From positions 8,030 to 72,029 of the forward strand of contig DATLEF010000050.1 of NCBI GenBank assembly GCA_035525455.1: 64,000 bases of DNA, written 5' to 3'. Of the stretch, positions 17,467 to 26,006 are shown in pieces. Position 1 is the stretch's first letter. The number at the start of each line of letters is the position of its first letter. Source of the stretch: JAQGMV01 sp035525455 (GTDB lineage Bacteria > Pseudomonadota > Gammaproteobacteria > Burkholderiales > SG8-41). Below the pieces are notes generated by a model that saw only the letters and a program-made list of their open reading frames with translations, was not told where the DNA came from and did not search any database. A program made the position numbers and the translations under genes.

Positions 17467-18498
17467 TTACACGAGGCGCCAGCGTATCGTCTCACCCGCC
17501 TTGAACGGAACGAGGGTCTCCGCGCCGAACGATAGCTCCGCTGGAATCGTCTCGTCGGTTTTTTCGAGCGTGATACGGTCAGCGTTTTGAGGCAGGCCAT
17601 AGAAGTCTGGGCCGTACCGGCTCGCGAAGTTTTCCAGTCTGGCGAGCGCACCGGCATCATCGAATGCCTCGGCATACAGCTCGATACCCGCATGCGCGGT
17701 GTAGATGCCGGCGCACCCGCACGCAGTCTCTTTCGTGTGACGCGCGTGCGGTGCGCTGTCCGTGCCCAGGAAAAACTTTGGATTGCCGCTCGTTGCCGCG
17801 TCAATAAGTGCTTCGCGATGCACTTCACGCTTGATGATCGGCAGGCAATACAGATGCGGCCGCACGCCGCCCGCGAACAGCGCGTTGCGGTTGAGCAGCA
17901 GATGATGCGCCGTAATCGTCGCCGCAATATTCGAACGGGCGTTGCGCACGAACTGGGCAGCTTCGCGGGTGGTGATGTGCTCGACGACAATTTTCAGCGC
18001 CGGAAAGCGCGCCGTGAGCGGTACCAGCACGCGCTCGAGAAACACCCGCTCGCGATCGAAGACGTCGACCGCGGGATCGGTCACCTCACCATGCACGAGC
18101 AGCGGCATACCGTGCTTGCTCATGGCTTCGAAAACGGCATCACAGCGCGCGAGATCCGTGACGCCCGAATCGGAATTGGTTGTCGCGCCCGCCGGGTAGT
18201 ATTTCACCGCGTGCACGGCACCGCTCGCTTTGGCCCGTGCAATCTCGTCGGCGTGCGTCTCGTCGGTGAGATAAAGCGTCATCAGCGGTTCGAACCGTGA
18301 ACCTGCCGGCATCGCTGCCATGACGCGGTCCCTGTACGCGAGCGCCGCTGCGGTCGTGGTCACCGGCGGCCGCAGATTGGGCATGACGATCGCGCGCCCG
18401 AATCGCTTCGCTGTATCGCCGAGCACCGCGCGCATGTGCTCCCCGTCGCGCAGATGCAAATGCCAGTCGTCGGGCCGCGTGATCGTGATGCGTTGCAT
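17467..18498 (-). CDS. pyrC: Dihydroorotase (class II, PyrC)
   Basis: Zn enzyme that closes carbamoyl aspartate to dihydroorotate in pyrimidine synthesis. 343 aa from the ATG at 18498 (MQRITITRPDDWHLHLRDG). The HLH metal motif is at about 14-16. The lysine expected to be carboxylated is in AVKYYPAGATTNSDSGV, and later metal histidines and the catalytic aspartate are in the VEHITT and LGTDSAPH segments. A TTG three codons upstream is a less likely start. Confidence 0.96.
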   Translation of the reverse strand: MQRITITRPDDWHLHLRDGEHMRAVLGDTAKRFGRAIVMPNLRPPVTTTAAALAYRDRVMAAMPAGSRFEPLMTLYLTDETHADEIARAKASGAVHAVKYYPAGATTNSDSGVTDLARCDAVFEAMSKHGMPLLVHGEVTDPAVDVFDRERVFLERVLVPLTARFPALKIVVEHITTREAAQFVRNARSNIAATITAHHLLLNRNALFAGGVRPHLYCLPIIKREVHREALIDAATSGNPKFFLGTDSAPHARHTKETACGCAGIYTAHAGIELYAEAFDDAGALARLENFASRYGPDFYGLPQNADRITLEKTDETIPAELSFGAETLVPFKAGETIRWRLV

Positions 18499-18603
18499 GC
18501 GCGTCAAATGTCAGAGGTCAGGAGGCAGAACTCGGTCGGGCGCTGCGGCCCGAGCGAGTATTCAGCGAGGATAACACCCGCCTAAAAGCCCCGCTAAGGC
18601 CCA

Positions 18604-19521
18604 TCATCCCCGGCGTTTCGTTCTCTCGCCTGCGTTCTCGCGAAACTCGAGTGCAAGCGCGTAGAGCTCATTTTTTCTGGCGCCGGTGATGCGCGCTGCA
18701 AGAGCCGCAGCCTGTTTCACCGGCAATTCATCGAGCAGAATCTTCAGAGTCCGGGTCGCTTCGCCGAGCACCGCCGCGTCCCGATGCGGCGCCCCTTCGA
18801 CAATCAGAACGAATTCGCCCTTGATGCGGTCGGTATCGGCACGGAGCCAGGCTTCGGCCTCGCCCAGAGCGCACTCGTGTATGGTTTCGAAAAGCTTGGT
18901 GATCTCTCGCGCGATGAGGAGACGTCGCGACACACCAAGCGCTTGAGCGAGATCCGCGACGGCTTCGATCACCCGATGCGGCGCCTCATAAAACACAAGC
19001 ATATAGGGCAAAGACGCAATGCCTTCGAGCGCGTTTCGACGTTCGCCGGCTTTCGCAGGCAGAAAACCATAGAACAGGAAATGCGCGCCGGCGAGTCCGC
19101 TTACCGAAAGCGCGGCAGCGGCGGCGTTCGGGCCCGGAATCGGAATGACCGGGAAACCCGCTTCGCGTACCGCCGCGACAACTCGCGCGCCCGGATCCGA
19201 GAATGCAGGCGTCCCAGCGTCGCTCACGAGCGCGACCGAACGCCCGGCATCGAGTTGCGCGATCACCTGCGGCGCCGTGCGTTGCTCGTTGTGCTCGTGC
19301 AGCGCGATCAACCTCTTCGCGGCGATGGCGTAGTGGTTGAGGAGCTTCGAAGTGATCCGCGTGTCTTCGGCCGCGATCACATCGACGTTTCTGAGAACTT
19401 CCAGCGCCCGAAAAGTGAGGTCCTTCAGGTTACCGATGGGTGTGGCGACTACATATAATGAGGCTCCAGGACTCTTAGTCGCCCGCCCGGTATCGTCCTC
19501 ATGTCCCGCCGCGCGCCGCAT
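18604..19521 (-). CDS. rsmI: 16S rRNA (cytidine(1402)-2'-O)-methyltransferase RsmI
   Basis: SAM-dependent 2'-O-methylation of C1402, the same nucleotide modified by RsmH at N4. 305 aa; the family N-terminus LYVVATPIGNLKDLTFRALEVL begins near residue 22, followed by AAEDTR, VSDAGTPAFSDPG and PGPNAAAAALSVSGL motifs of the tetrapyrrole-methylase fold. The first about 20 residues are not conserved, so translation could start later than the ATG at 19521. Divergent from yraN, as in many Proteobacteria. Confidence 0.96.
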   Translation of the reverse strand: MRRAAGHEDDTGRATKSPGASLYVVATPIGNLKDLTFRALEVLRNVDVIAAEDTRITSKLLNHYAIAAKRLIALHEHNEQRTAPQVIAQLDAGRSVALVSDAGTPAFSDPGARVVAAVREAGFPVIPIPGPNAAAAALSVSGLAGAHFLFYGFLPAKAGERRNALEGIASLPYMLVFYEAPHRVIEAVADLAQALGVSRRLLIAREITKLFETIHECALGEAEAWLRADTDRIKGEFVLIVEGAPHRDAAVLGEATRTLKILLDELPVKQAAALAARITGARKNELYALALEFRENAGERTKRRG

Positions 19522-19533
19522 TTGTGGCCATTC

Positions 19534-19561
19534 TTGCTTTTCGATACGGCGGTACTATACG
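19534..19561 (+). promoter_or_regulatory. Probable promoter of the yraN operon
   Basis: TTGCTT (19534-19539), a 16-bp spacer and TATACG (19556-19561) lie in the short divergent gap between rsmI and yraN. It is a fair sigma70 match in the right place; not tested. Confidence 0.5.
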
Positions 19562-19613
19562 GACCGCCCGGAGCGTGCGCCAGCGAAGGGACAACCACGG
19601 GTGAGGCCGGACC

Positions 19614-19955
19614 GTGACCCGGCGCGGCGTCGAAGCGGAAGCCATGGCCGCGGCATTTCTCGAGCGCAAAGGGTTGAGGGTGCTCGAGTGCAATTATCGC
19701 TGCCGGCTGGGAGAGATCGACCTCGTCGCACGCGACGGCGCCACGACCGTGTTCGTCGAAGTGCGGCGGCGCGCGTCCTCCGCTTTCGGCGGCGCAGCCG
19801 CGAGTATCACCCGGGCCAAGCGCCTGCGGCTGGTGAAAGCCGCGCGACATTATCTTTCGCGCCTGGGAACTTTTCCGCCCTGCCGTTTCGACGCGCTGCT
19901 TATCGAAGGCGATCCGCCGCGCATCGAATGGATCCGCGATGCGTTTGGTGAGTGA
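19614..19955 (+). CDS. yraN: YraN family (UPF0102) endonuclease-like protein
   Basis: 113 aa from a GTG start at 19614. The fold signature GLRVLECNYRCRLGEIDLVARDG followed by VFVEVRRR (split here into its E-x-D and ExK-like parts) is the nuclease-like core of UPF0102, related to Holliday-junction resolvase/restriction-enzyme folds. Biochemical function is not settled. First gene of the yraN-diaA-dolP-rfaE2 operon; the lpoA gene that separates rsmI from yraN in E. coli is absent. Confidence 0.92.
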   Translation: MTRRGVEAEAMAAAFLERKGLRVLECNYRCRLGEIDLVARDGATTVFVEVRRRASSAFGGAAASITRAKRLRLVKAARHYLSRLGTFPPCRFDALLIEGDPPRIEWIRDAFGE

Positions 19956-19982
19956 GCACGCGGGTCTGTACAATACGCGGCC

Positions 19983-20573
19983 ATGGACTTGATCAGCCGC
20001 ATCAGCGAGAACTTCTCCGAGAGCGCGCACCTCAAACTGCAAAGCATGGACGCCCTGGCCGGTCCGATCGCGGAGGCGGCCGAGCGCATGGTGCAATGCC
20101 TGAAGCAGGACGGAAAAATCCTGGCATGCGGCAACGGCGGCTCGGCAGCCGACAGTCAGCACTTTTCCGCGGAGCTGCTCAACCGTTTCGAGATGGAGCG
20201 GCCCTCTCTCGCCGCAATCGCACTGACGTGTGACACGTCGACGATCACTTCGATCGCGAACGACTACGACTACGACCAGATATTTTCGAAGCAGGTGCGG
20301 GGATTGGGCCACGCCAATGACATCCTGTTGGCGATTTCGACGAGTGGCAACTCGCGCAACGTGATCGCGGCGATGGAAGCGGCGCACGAAAGCGACATGA
20401 CGGTCGTCGCGCTGACCGGGCGCAACGGCGGCAAGATGGCCGAGGTCCTCGAGGCCGGCGACATACACATCTGCGTCCCGGCCAACAACACGGCGCGCAT
20501 ACAGGAGGTGCACCTGCTCACGCTGCACTGCATTTGCGACGCGATCGATTGTCTCTTACTCGGAGTCCAATAA
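19983..20573 (+). CDS. gmhA: SIS-domain protein: phosphoheptose isomerase (GmhA) / DiaA type
   Basis: 196 aa SIS-domain protein. It has the GmhA/DiaA motifs ILACGNGGSAADSQHFSAEL, LAISTSGNSRNVI and ARIQEVHLLTLHCICDAID. By synteny (yraN-x-dolP) it corresponds to E. coli DiaA, a DnaA-binding initiation factor. However, the rfaE2 heptose gene two positions downstream makes the sedoheptulose-7-phosphate isomerase role at least as likely. Sequence reading alone does not separate the two. Its stop overlaps the dolP start (TAATG). Confidence 0.88.
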   Translation: MDLISRISENFSESAHLKLQSMDALAGPIAEAAERMVQCLKQDGKILACGNGGSAADSQHFSAELLNRFEMERPSLAAIALTCDTSTITSIANDYDYDQIFSKQVRGLGHANDILLAISTSGNSRNVIAAMEAAHESDMTVVALTGRNGGKMAEVLEAGDIHICVPANNTARIQEVHLLTLHCICDAIDCLLLGVQ

Positions 20574-21142
20574 TGCGCATATTGCTCATTCTGATTACCG
20601 CCGCGCTGCTTCCACTCCTTCAGGGCTGTGCCGCAGTCGCAATCGGCGGAGCCGCCGCAGCGGGCGGCTATCTCGTCGGCGAGGATCGGCGGCAAGGTCC
20701 AATACTGGCCGACGATCAGGCGATCGAATTCAAGACTCAGAACCGCGTCGGCGAGAAACATCCGGGCGCGCACGTGAACACAACCTCGTACAACAGGATG
20801 GTGCTGCTGACCGGCGAAGTCCCCAGCGCCGAAGCCAAGGCGGACATCGAAAAAATCGCACGCGGCGTGGAGAATGTTCGCGGCGTTTATAACGAGCTGC
20901 AGGTTTCCGGCAGCACCTCCTTCCCCGCGCGCGCGAACGATTCGTACATCACGTCCAAAGTGAAGACCCGCTTCCTCGACGCGCGCAAGTTCAACCCGGT
21001 CCACGTCAAAGTCGTTACCGAGTCGGGCACGGTCTATCTCCTGGGCCTCGTGAAGAAACAGGAAGCGGACGACGCCACCGAGATTGCGCGCACCACCAGC
21101 GGCGTGCAGAAAGTCGTCCGGGTTTTCGAATATCAGAATTGA
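20573..21142 (+). CDS. dolP: Outer-membrane BON-domain lipoprotein DolP (YraP)
   Basis: 189 aa from the ATG at 20573. Signal peptide with lipobox LLQGC (cysteine about residue 19), then two BON domains (roughly 45-115 and 120-189) with the typical VLLTGEVPS and VYLLGLVKK turns. In E. coli DolP is an outer-membrane lipoprotein that supports envelope integrity. Neighbours match the E. coli diaA-dolP order. Confidence 0.95.
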   Translation: MRILLILITAALLPLLQGCAAVAIGGAAAAGGYLVGEDRRQGPILADDQAIEFKTQNRVGEKHPGAHVNTTSYNRMVLLTGEVPSAEAKADIEKIARGVENVRGVYNELQVSGSTSFPARANDSYITSKVKTRFLDARKFNPVHVKVVTESGTVYLLGLVKKQEADDATEIARTTSGVQKVVRVFEYQN

Positions 21143-21660
21143 CGAACCGGGTGAGCGTCACATCGACAAAAGCCACCTACGGCCCCCCCGCGTTCGAAGC
21201 GAAGTTGTGCTCTGCGGCTGATGTCGCCCACCATGTCGCAGCACTTCCGCGTCCGCTCGTCTTCACCAATGGGGTATTCGACGTCCTGCACCGCGGGCAC
21301 GTGACGTATCTCGCGCAAGCGCGCGCGCTCGGGGCAAGCCTCGTTGTCGCGCTCAATGCCGACGACTCCGTCCGGCGTCTGAGTAAAGGCGCGGACCGTC
21401 CGGTCAATCGGCTCGCCGATCGCTTGGCCGTCATCGCCGCGCTCGAGGCCGTCACGCTCGTCACCTGGTTCGACGAAGACACGCCCCTCGCGCTCATCGT
21501 GAAGTTGAAGCCCGACGTGCTGGTGAAAGGCGGCGACTGGCGTCCGCAGGATATCGTCGGCGCAGCCGAAGCTCGCAGCTGGGGCGGTTCGGTGCACGCG
21601 ATTCCGTTCGCACACGCACACTCGACGAGCGCGCTGCTCGACAAGATTCGTAAATCGTAG
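21139..21660 (+). CDS. rfaE2: D-glycero-beta-D-manno-heptose 1-phosphate adenylyltransferase RfaE2
   Basis: Cytidylyltransferase-fold protein that makes ADP-heptose for the LPS inner core. 173 aa with the nucleotidyltransferase motif FTNGVFDVLHRGHVTYL, ALNADDSVRRLSKG, and the VKGGDW motif. This is the stand-alone form, without the HldE kinase half. The start is a TTG at 21139 overlapping the dolP stop, or the GTG at 21151; the latter is equally possible. Confidence 0.93.
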   Translation: MTNRVSVTSTKATYGPPAFEAKLCSAADVAHHVAALPRPLVFTNGVFDVLHRGHVTYLAQARALGASLVVALNADDSVRRLSKGADRPVNRLADRLAVIAALEAVTLVTWFDEDTPLALIVKLKPDVLVKGGDWRPQDIVGAAEARSWGGSVHAIPFAHAHSTSALLDKIRKS

Positions 21661-21698
21661 CGGGTGAATTCGGCTCCGAGCTGAATCGGACAGACGAC

Positions 21699-22160
21699 TC
21701 AGGGAATCGACGGCATCGCCGTCAGGTTGAGCGGACACGGCTTCGCGTTGATTTGCGTGGCGGGGAACTCGCGTTGCATTTCAGCGACCCGCGCCACAGT
21801 GCCGGCATCAGGCTCGCGCACGAGATAAACGAACTGACTGACCCCTTCGACTGTCACGCTGCCCTGCACAGCGGGTTGCGGTAGACGCAGGCGGGCGAGC
21901 GCGCCCTCGGCGCGGGTAACCTCCGCCGCCGCAAATGGCCCCCACTCCAGGCACGCCGCTTTCGCAGGCACCCCGCCCGGCCCACGCGCCGCTGCGCTGA
22001 GGATCCTGATGCGATCGGGATTGATCTGCAGCTCTTCGATGCGGGACACCGCGGTGGTACGACTGTCGACACTCACCCACCAGTATGCGAAGAACAAGGC
22101 GTTCGCGATCGCCAGCACGAAAAAAGTGAGCCTCGCGCCGACCTTGCGCCCTTCAGACAT
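21699..22160 (-). CDS. SPOR-like membrane-anchored protein
   Basis: 153 aa from the ATG at 22160, overlapping the coaX stop by 8 nt. One membrane helix (about 9-28, LTFFVLAIANALFFAYWW) is followed by a periplasmic region whose end (QFVYLVREPDAGTVARVAEM) resembles a SPOR domain, the fold that binds denuded septal glycan. Proteins of this type commonly follow birA-coaX in betaproteobacteria. No function beyond peptidoglycan association is claimed. Confidence 0.75.
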   Translation of the reverse strand: MSEGRKVGARLTFFVLAIANALFFAYWWVSVDSRTTAVSRIEELQINPDRIRILSAAARGPGGVPAKAACLEWGPFAAAEVTRAEGALARLRLPQPAVQGSVTVEGVSQFVYLVREPDAGTVARVAEMQREFPATQINAKPCPLNLTAMPSIP

Positions 22161-22884
22161 CGTTCGCTCCAATTCGCAACAAGCCTTCCAGCACGAGATT
22201 ATCCACGACTCGAGCGCGCCCGCTCACCAAAGGCTCGATCTGTTCGGCATCGCCTCCCGAAAGCACGATCATCGGCTCGGTCCCGGCCGTCTCTGTAAGG
22301 TAATCCGTCATGCGCTCGATCGCGCCGGCCAGCGCGTTGAGCGCGCCGCTCGCGATCGCATCACCGGTATCGTCCGGGAAAAAGCTGAAAGCGCCATCCT
22401 GCAGCTTCAGATGCGCGGTGTTGCGCGCGAGCGCATCGCGCATCAGGCCGTAACCGGCGACGATAAAACCGCCCAGAAAAATGCCGTCCGCCGAAAGCGC
22501 GTCGACTGTCATCGTCGTGCCGGCGTTCACCACGACGCACGGACCGTCACCGAGATTGCGCGCGGCGATGAGTGCAGCCCATCGATCGGGCCCCAGGCGC
22601 GCGGGCTCCGCGTAACTGCTGCGAACACCGCACTCATCAGCGCTGCTCACCACCCATAACGGTTTGCCGCCGAACGGCGCCACCGCCGCCGCAATGTGCT
22701 GCGCGCTTTCCTCACCGGCGACGTTCGAGATCACGATGCGCGCGGGAGGCGCAAGCGTTGAAAAGGCTGCACGCAGTTCGTCGGCCTGCGCGGTCGGGAC
22801 GGTACCGCGTTCGGCCCAGCGATCGCCGTCGTGCAGCGCCCATTTGATGCGGCTGTTGCCCGCGTCTATGGCGAGGACACTCAT
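22153..22884 (-). CDS. coaX: Type III pantothenate kinase CoaX
   Basis: First committed step of CoA synthesis. 243 aa, ASKHA fold: LAIDAGNSRIKWAL (4-17), GPDRWAALIAARN, and VVNAGTTMTVDAL are the family's phosphate, pantothenate and adenosine motifs. The ATG at 22884 overlaps the birA stop by 4 nt (ATGA), so the two are co-translated. Confidence 0.95.
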   Translation of the reverse strand: MSVLAIDAGNSRIKWALHDGDRWAERGTVPTAQADELRAAFSTLAPPARIVISNVAGEESAQHIAAAVAPFGGKPLWVVSSADECGVRSSYAEPARLGPDRWAALIAARNLGDGPCVVVNAGTTMTVDALSADGIFLGGFIVAGYGLMRDALARNTAHLKLQDGAFSFFPDDTGDAIASGALNALAGAIERMTDYLTETAGTEPMIVLSGGDAEQIEPLVSGRARVVDNLVLEGLLRIGANDV

Positions 22885-23894
22885 GCGCGCGATCGCACGC
22901 GCGCCGACTGCGGCGCCGGCGCGCAGGCGCGCAGGCTGATTTCACCGCTATGCAGGCGCCGGAGGGTTTTGCCGCTTTCAAAGAGGAGCGCTCCATCGTC
23001 GGCCACCCCGCGCGCGATGCCCATCTGCGTATCGCCGCTCGGCAACCTCACCGTTACCTCAAGCCCCTGATGCGCGTGATAGCGCTCCCATTCCGCGCGC
23101 ATCGGCGCGAAGCCGGATTCGGCAAACTGCTCGAGCGCAGGCACGAGCTCACCCAGTATGGCGCCGAGCACGGCATTGCGATCGAGCTCGCGACCGCACA
23201 CCGTCTCGAGATCGGTGACGGGCTGGTCGATGCGCTTCACGAGCGCGTCCGAAAGTCGAATATTGAGCCCCATGCCCATGACCACGGTGCTCGGTCCGAG
23301 CGCATCGCCTTGCAGCTCGACGAGCATGCCGGCGACTTTTCGCCCTCGCCACACGACGTCGTTCGGCCACTTGAGCTGTGTGTCCTTCGCGCCGAGTTGC
23401 ACGAGCGCGCGCATGAGCGCGACACCCGCCGCGAGGCTCAGGCCGCCGAGTCCGCCCGCACCTTGTGCGAAGCGCCAGAGCAGCGAGAACGTGAGCGCGC
23501 CGCCGATATTCGTATGCCACGCGCGCCCCATGCGGCCGCGCCCGCTGTGCTGGTGTTCCGCGGCGAGTACGCTGCCCGTCGGTGCGCCGGCAGCAGCGCG
23601 CTGCATCGACACCGTGTTCGTCGAATCGACGACATCGCAGACTTCCACCGAGAGCCTTGCCGCCGCTTCGCCCGCGTGACGCAGTATCGTGTCGCGCTCG
23701 AGCATCGACAATCCCCTGGACAGGCAATATCCGCGGCCGCGTGTGCGGTGCACGTCGAGCCCCGCAGCGTCGAGCACGCGCACCGCGTTCCAGATCGTGC
23801 CGCGCGTGACAGCGAGCGCGAGCGCGAGCGCTGCGCCGGAATGGTATTCGCCGTCAGCGAGATGACGCAGTACGCGCAAGGAAAGCTCGGTCAT
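22881..23894 (-). CDS. birA: Bifunctional biotin--protein ligase / repressor BirA
   Basis: Attaches biotin to acetyl-CoA carboxylase BCCP. 337 aa: N-terminal winged-helix domain (about 1-65, SGAALALALAVTRGTIWNAV), then the ligase domain with SVLAAEHQHSGRGRMGRAW (biotinyl-AMP loop) and LKWPNDVVWRGRKVAGMLVE, and an SH3-like C-terminus. The DNA-binding domain suggests it can also act as a repressor. First gene of birA-coaX-SPOR. Confidence 0.96.
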   Translation of the reverse strand: MTELSLRVLRHLADGEYHSGAALALALAVTRGTIWNAVRVLDAAGLDVHRTRGRGYCLSRGLSMLERDTILRHAGEAAARLSVEVCDVVDSTNTVSMQRAAAGAPTGSVLAAEHQHSGRGRMGRAWHTNIGGALTFSLLWRFAQGAGGLGGLSLAAGVALMRALVQLGAKDTQLKWPNDVVWRGRKVAGMLVELQGDALGPSTVVMGMGLNIRLSDALVKRIDQPVTDLETVCGRELDRNAVLGAILGELVPALEQFAESGFAPMRAEWERYHAHQGLEVTVRLPSGDTQMGIARGVADDGALLFESGKTLRRLHSGEISLRACAPAPQSARVRSRA

Positions 23895-23936
23895 GAGCGA
23901 TATAGAATAGCCGATCCCTAAACTGGAGGAGGTGCA

Positions 23937-24002
23937 ATGAGCATGCGGTCATCGTGCGCGGGCGTCCTGCGTGCCGCACGCTGCGGCGGCGCAGTGGCGT
24001 GA
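23937..24002 (+). CDS. 21-codon leader ORF upstream of the S51 peptidase
   Basis: An ATG at 23937 sits 6 nt after a very strong GGAGGAGGT ribosome binding site and opens a 21-codon frame beginning MSMRSSCAG and ending CGGAVA. Its TGA (24000-24002) overlaps the GTG start of the next gene as GTGA. The peptide is basic and has three cysteines. The downstream gene has no comparable ribosome binding site of its own, so the leader may serve to bring ribosomes to it. Peptide conservation is unknown. Confidence 0.5.
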   Translation: MSMRSSCAGVLRAARCGGAVA

Positions 24003-24703
24003 GCCGTCACATCATCGCAATCGGCGGCGCCGCGCTGCCGGTCGAGCTCGACAATCTGCTCCTCATCCGCTATTTCCTCGCGCAGACGCGGCGCAGGCAG
24101 CCGAAAGTCGCTTTCATCGGCACCGCCCATGGCGACGCCGACGCCGGCCGCCTGAGGTTCTATGCGGGCTTCAGCCAATTCAGTTGCAAGCCGACCCATC
24201 TCCCGTTTTTCGCACGCACGCCACGCAATCTCGAGGCGTTCGTGCTCGAGCAGGACGCGATATTCGTAGGCGGCGGCAACACGCGAAGCATGCTTGCCGT
24301 GTGGCGCGATTGGGGCCTCGACCTTTATTTGAGAGCTGCGTGGGAACGCGGGATCGTGCTTGGCGGCGCGAGCGCAGGCTCTATCTGCTGGTTCGAGCAC
24401 GGCGTGACCGATTCGATCGCGGGTCCATTGACGGCGATGCCCTGCCTGGGCTTTTTGAGCGGCAGCAATTGCCCGCACTACGACAGCGAACCAAAACGCC
24501 GTCCGACTTTTCGCAAGCTCGTTGCAACCGGCGGCATTGCGGACGGCGTCGCGGCGGACGATGGTGTCGCGCTGCACTTTATCGAGGGCAAGCTCGCGCA
24601 CGTGGTTTCCAGCAAGCCGCGCGCTAAAGGCTATCGCGTAACACGTTCCGGTAAACGCGCGATCGAGCGGCGGCTTAAGACACGTTATCTCGGCCGCGCC
24701 TGA
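23999..24703 (+). CDS. Peptidase S51 / class I glutamine amidotransferase-like protein
   Basis: 234 aa from the GTG at 23999 (HIIAIGGAALP follows). Features of peptidase family S51 (dipeptidase E / cyanophycinase): IFVGGGNTRSMLAVW, the nucleophile elbow LGGASAGSICWF with serine in the SAG motif, and PHYDSE, which may provide the catalytic histidine. An in-frame GTG at 23954 is an alternative start, but the GTGA overlap with the leader ORF favours 23999. Substrate unknown; alpha-aspartyl dipeptides are the family precedent. Confidence 0.85.
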   Translation: MSRHIIAIGGAALPVELDNLLLIRYFLAQTRRRQPKVAFIGTAHGDADAGRLRFYAGFSQFSCKPTHLPFFARTPRNLEAFVLEQDAIFVGGGNTRSMLAVWRDWGLDLYLRAAWERGIVLGGASAGSICWFEHGVTDSIAGPLTAMPCLGFLSGSNCPHYDSEPKRRPTFRKLVATGGIADGVAADDGVALHFIEGKLAHVVSSKPRAKGYRVTRSGKRAIERRLKTRYLGRA

Positions 24704-24719
24704 ACGCGCAGTGGGACGT

Positions 24720-24881
24720 TCAGCGCGTCTTCTTCGATCGCGATCTGAAGCGGCTCGCGTCGAGCAGACGCTGTGGGCTTTTTGCGCTGCCGGCGATGTT
24801 CGTCTGTTGTGTGACGGGCGCGCGCCGCACTTTGCCGTAGATCGATGCGGGTTGCCTCGGAGCGGGTCGCCGCTTACCCAT
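24720..24881 (-). CDS. Possible small basic protein (53 aa)
   Basis: ATG at 24881, preceded by TGAGGC about 7 nt upstream, opens 53 codons ending at the TGA at 24720-24722. The product is very basic (begins MGKRRPAPRQP, ends RSRSKKTR) and has no hydrophobic segment. It could be a nucleic-acid- or ribosome-associated peptide, or a chance ORF in GC-rich DNA. It is the only candidate between 24704 and 24991. Confidence 0.35.
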   Translation of the reverse strand: MGKRRPAPRQPASIYGKVRRAPVTQQTNIAGSAKSPQRLLDASRFRSRSKKTR

Positions 24882-24991
24882 TAGAGAGCCTCAATCACTC
24901 CGGCTCCATTTGAGTCGGCTCATGATCTGGTTACAGCCCATAATATGCGCGCCAAGACTCCTCCATGCACTCGCCCATCCGGATCGATACC

Positions 24992-25969
24992 ATGCAACGT
25001 TCACGCTTTATAACACTATGCGCCTGCGCAACTCATCTGTGGCTGGCAGGCACGACCGTCACCGCTTTCGCGCAGAGCTGGCCGGCGAAGCCGGTGCGCA
25101 TCATCGTGCCGTTTCAGCCGGGCGGCGGTTCGGACACGCAGGCGCGTCTTCTCGGCAAGAAGTTTACCGAGAGCATGGGGCAGAGTTTTGTCGTGGAAAA
25201 CCGCGGCGGTGCGGGTGGGGTTATCGGTGCGGACATCGTCGCCAAAGCGCCACCTGACGGCTATACGATACTGTTTTCGACCGCTTCGCTCGCGGTGAAC
25301 GCCACGCTGTACAAGAAAGGCAACTTCGATCCGCTGCGCGATCTCGCTGCGGTGAGCCGTTTTTCTTCAGCGCCGCTCATACTCGTCGTACATCCAAGCG
25401 TCCCAGCAAAAACCGTGAAAGAGCTCGTTGCGTTGGCCAAGCAGCGTCGCGGCAAGATGAATGCGGGTTCGAACGGAACCGGCACGACCAGCCATCTCGC
25501 CATCGAAATGCTGAAACAAAGCGCGGGAATCGACGTCGCGCACATTCCATACAAAGGCGGGGCACCGGCTGCCGTTGCAGTCATGTCGGGCGAAGTCGAT
25601 CTGAGATTTTCAGGCGCTTTGGCCGTGCTGCCGCACATCAGGGCGGGCCGTGTGCGGCCCATCGCGGTGGCCTCCGAGCGCAAGTCCGCGGTCCTGCCCG
25701 AATTGCCAACGCTTGCGACGTATTACCCGGGGTTTGACGTAGACAATTGGTACGCGATGTTCGTGCCGGCAGGAACGCCGAAGGAGATCATCGGCAAGCT
25801 GCACTCCGAAATCGTAAAAGTGCTGAGCTCGGCCGACATGCGAGATGCGATCAGCAGAGACGGGGCCGAACCGGCAGGCAGCACGCCCGAAGAGCTCGCG
25901 GCGTACTTCAGACGCGAGGTGGAAAAGTACGCGAAGCTCATCAAAGCGGCCAACGTACAGGCGGAATAG
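24992..25969 (+). CDS. Bug-family (TctC) periplasmic solute-binding protein
   Basis: 325 aa. Signal peptide of about 28 residues ending TAFAQ, then the Bug/TTT binding-protein signature WPAKPVRIIVPFQPGGGSDTQARLL, VVENRGGAGGVIGADIVAKA and DGYTILF. Such proteins deliver carboxylates or similar compounds to tripartite tricarboxylate transporters or sensors. No TctA/TctB membrane genes are nearby, so this is an orphan as is common in Burkholderiales. An ATG at 24965 would add nine residues before the signal peptide. Confidence 0.92.
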   Translation: MQRSRFITLCACATHLWLAGTTVTAFAQSWPAKPVRIIVPFQPGGGSDTQARLLGKKFTESMGQSFVVENRGGAGGVIGADIVAKAPPDGYTILFSTASLAVNATLYKKGNFDPLRDLAAVSRFSSAPLILVVHPSVPAKTVKELVALAKQRRGKMNAGSNGTGTTSHLAIEMLKQSAGIDVAHIPYKGGAPAAVAVMSGEVDLRFSGALAVLPHIRAGRVRPIAVASERKSAVLPELPTLATYYPGFDVDNWYAMFVPAGTPKEIIGKLHSEIVKVLSSADMRDAISRDGAEPAGSTPEELAAYFRREVEKYAKLIKAANVQAE

Positions 25970-26006
25970 GACGCTCGTTTAGAATAACGTTTTGTAGGCC
26001 TGCGTC

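Noticed and set aside
19337..19951. 204-codon plus-strand frame spanning rsmI start and yraN
   Set aside because: It is out of frame with yraN and antisense to rsmI; translation is low-complexity arginine-rich.
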